A DNA stretch of 43,556 nucleotides from Gemmatimonadota bacterium. Its GTDB lineage: Bacteria; Gemmatimonadota; Gemmatimonadetes; Longimicrobiales; Gaopeijiaceae. Each line of letters begins with the position of its first letter. The stretch's first letter is position 1. The stretch lies in the NCBI GenBank assembly GCA_003248075.1, contig QJYK01000116.1, forward strand, positions 1-43,556, in the 5' to 3' direction. The notes under the pieces are model-generated. The model did not search any database. It was given only the letters and a program-made list of their open reading frames with translations, and was not told the origin of the DNA. Shown here piece by piece: positions 42,601-43,556 of the stretch. Position numbers and translations under genes: made by a program.

Positions 42601-43556
42601 GCCGACTCGTGTCCCGTTGCCTGCCGGTGCTCGCCCTCCTCTCGGGGTGCGGCGGCGACCGGACACCCCCTGGGCCGGTCGTGCCGGAGAGCGCTCCGGT
42701 CGCAACCTCACGCTCGGGCATGGTCGTGTCCGGGTCGGGCTACGCCACGGAGGCCGGCGTTCGAATGCTCGCGCGGGGCGGGAACGCCGTCGACGCTGCA
42801 GTGGCGGCCGCCTTCGCCCTCGCCGTCGCCGAGCCGACGCAGTCGGGGCTCGGGGGGCGCACCCAGATCCTGATCCGCACGGCCGGCGGCACCGTCCACG
42901 GGATCGACGGCACCACGCAGGTCCCTGCGGGATACGACCCGCTGCGCGCCCCGCAAGGGGAGCACGGCCACGGGGCGGTGGGCATCCCGGGGACCGTGGC
43001 GGCGCTCACCCGTGCCCTCGCCGAGCACGGCTCGCTGCCGCTCGAGGTCGTGATCGCCCCGGCGCTCGGGTGGGCACGCGACGGGATCGCGCTTCCCGCC
43101 GGCGAAGCCGCGAGGCTGGCGTCGGTGGCCTCCGAGTTGGACCGCGCTTCCGAGGTCGCGCGCCTCTTCCTCGGCGCGGACGGTGCCCCGCTCCCCTCAG
43201 GGGCCACGCTGAGGCAACCCGAGCTGGCCCGCGTGCTCGAGGCGGTCGCCACCGGTGGGGCCGATGCCTTCTACCGCGGAGACATCGCGAGCCGGATCGC
43301 GGGGGACATGGCGGCCAACGGTGGCTTCGTGACTTCGGACGACCTCTCCGCCTACCGGGCGGAGGATTCGGTCGTGCGCGGGGGGACGTTCCACGGCGCC
43401 GAGATCTTCGGCAGCTACCTGCCGGCGTCGGGCGTGACGGTCATCGAGATCCTCCAGGTCTTGGAGCGGGTCCCGCTCCGCGGCGCGGACGAGCGCGAAT
43501 GGGCGGGCGCGGTCGTGGAGTCGCTGCTCGCGGGCTTCGAGGACCGAGAGCTCGGG
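42597..43556 (+). CDS. Gamma-glutamyltransferase-family lipoprotein (C-terminus cut by window edge)
   Basis: 320 visible codons of a GGT-family protein. The ATG overlaps the synthetase stop (ATGA). A lipobox LLSGC marks Cys at about 18. The GGT large-subunit pattern follows: GMVVSGSGYATEAGVRMLARGGNAVDAAVAAAFALAVAEPTQSGLGG, then GAVGIPGTVAALTRALAEHG and GGFVTSDDLSAYRAEDSVVRGG. The maturation Thr and active site lie beyond base 43556, so I cannot say whether it self-cleaves. GGT proteins process glutathione or gamma-glutamyl compounds in the periplasm. The usual GGGGFM loop is replaced by GGRTQIL, a divergent form. Confidence 0.85.
   Translation, partial: MSRLVSRCLPVLALLSGCGGDRTPPGPVVPESAPVATSRSGMVVSGSGYATEAGVRMLARGGNAVDAAVAAAFALAVAEPTQSGLGGRTQILIRTAGGTVHGIDGTTQVPAGYDPLRAPQGEHGHGAVGIPGTVAALTRALAEHGSLPLEVVIAPALGWARDGIALPAGEAARLASVASELDRASEVARLFLGADGAPLPSGATLRQPELARVLEAVATGGADAFYRGDIASRIAGDMAANGGFVTSDDLSAYRAEDSVVRGGTFHGAEIFGSYLPASGVTVIEILQVLERVPLRGADEREWAGAVVESLLAGFEDRELG

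Noticed and set aside
1-43556. A CRISPR array, prophage, insertion sequence or defence island
   Set aside because: No regularly spaced repeats, integrase, transposase, phage structural gene or restriction gene was found on either strand.

Overview
This is a GC-rich (about 70%) bacterial chromosome segment with genes packed tightly on both strands. Start and stop codons often overlap (ATGA, GTGA). The gene content suggests Gemmatimonadota or a related soil or marine phylum: two PadR regulator + ADOP permease pairs (a signature of Acidobacteria and Gemmatimonadota), a SusC-like TonB receptor with a carboxypeptidase-regulatory N-domain, a secreted PQQ dehydrogenase lipoprotein, and many Tat or lipoprotein signals. 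This assignment is an inference from gene content. I see no rRNA, tRNA, CRISPR array, insertion sequence or prophage.

Layout. 1-10878: the non-homologous end-joining genes ku (cut by the left edge) and ligD bracket a PQQ-dehydrogenase/cytochrome c operon, a PadR/ADOP pair, a secreted protein of unknown function and a membrane Fe-S protein. 10889-13984: a second PadR/ADOP pair, in the opposite orientation, with palindromes over its promoter. 14007-16012: two small exported or membrane proteins and a TerC-family protein with a PGPGW-like tail. 16009-19411 (minus): an operon of an HDAC11-like deacetylase, a PLP-dependent ACC deaminase/D-cysteine desulfhydrase-like enzyme and a PHP-domain lipoprotein. 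19528-22829: a TonB-dependent receptor with an overlapping lipoprotein gene. 22839-24182 (minus): a DtxR/MntR-like regulator and uridine kinase. 24294-25306: a prepilin and a prepilin-associated membrane protein. 25326-28259: a second HDAC11-like deacetylase, a cupin and a class C beta-lactamase-like hydrolase. 28649-32724: an LVIVD beta-propeller protein, a Tat-exported class V aminotransferase-fold enzyme and an Atg22/UMF1-type MFS transporter. 32825-33019: a 64-residue protein with its own promoter and terminator. 33090-39483 (minus): a PF09818-type ABC-class ATPase, an M16 zinc peptidase and a glycosidase-like protein. 39603-43556: an overlapping trio of crotonase, ADP-forming acyl-CoA synthetase and a gamma-glutamyltransferase-like lipoprotein (cut by the right edge).

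How the genes work together. Ku and LigD should form a two-component double-strand-break repair system. Each has a promoter of the same geometry placed so close to the ATG that the transcript would be leaderless. The PQQ dehydrogenase would pass electrons to the cytochrome c beside it. Each PadR probably represses its own ADOP operon through palindromes overlapping the promoter. The crotonase and acyl-CoA synthetase point to acyl-CoA catabolism with ATP recovery. The two HDAC11-like enzymes sit in different operons and may deacylate small molecules or proteins. No classical defence island is visible. The least explained parts are the apparently leaderless NHEJ genes, the HDAC-linked operons, the PF09818 ATPase and the small orphan proteins.
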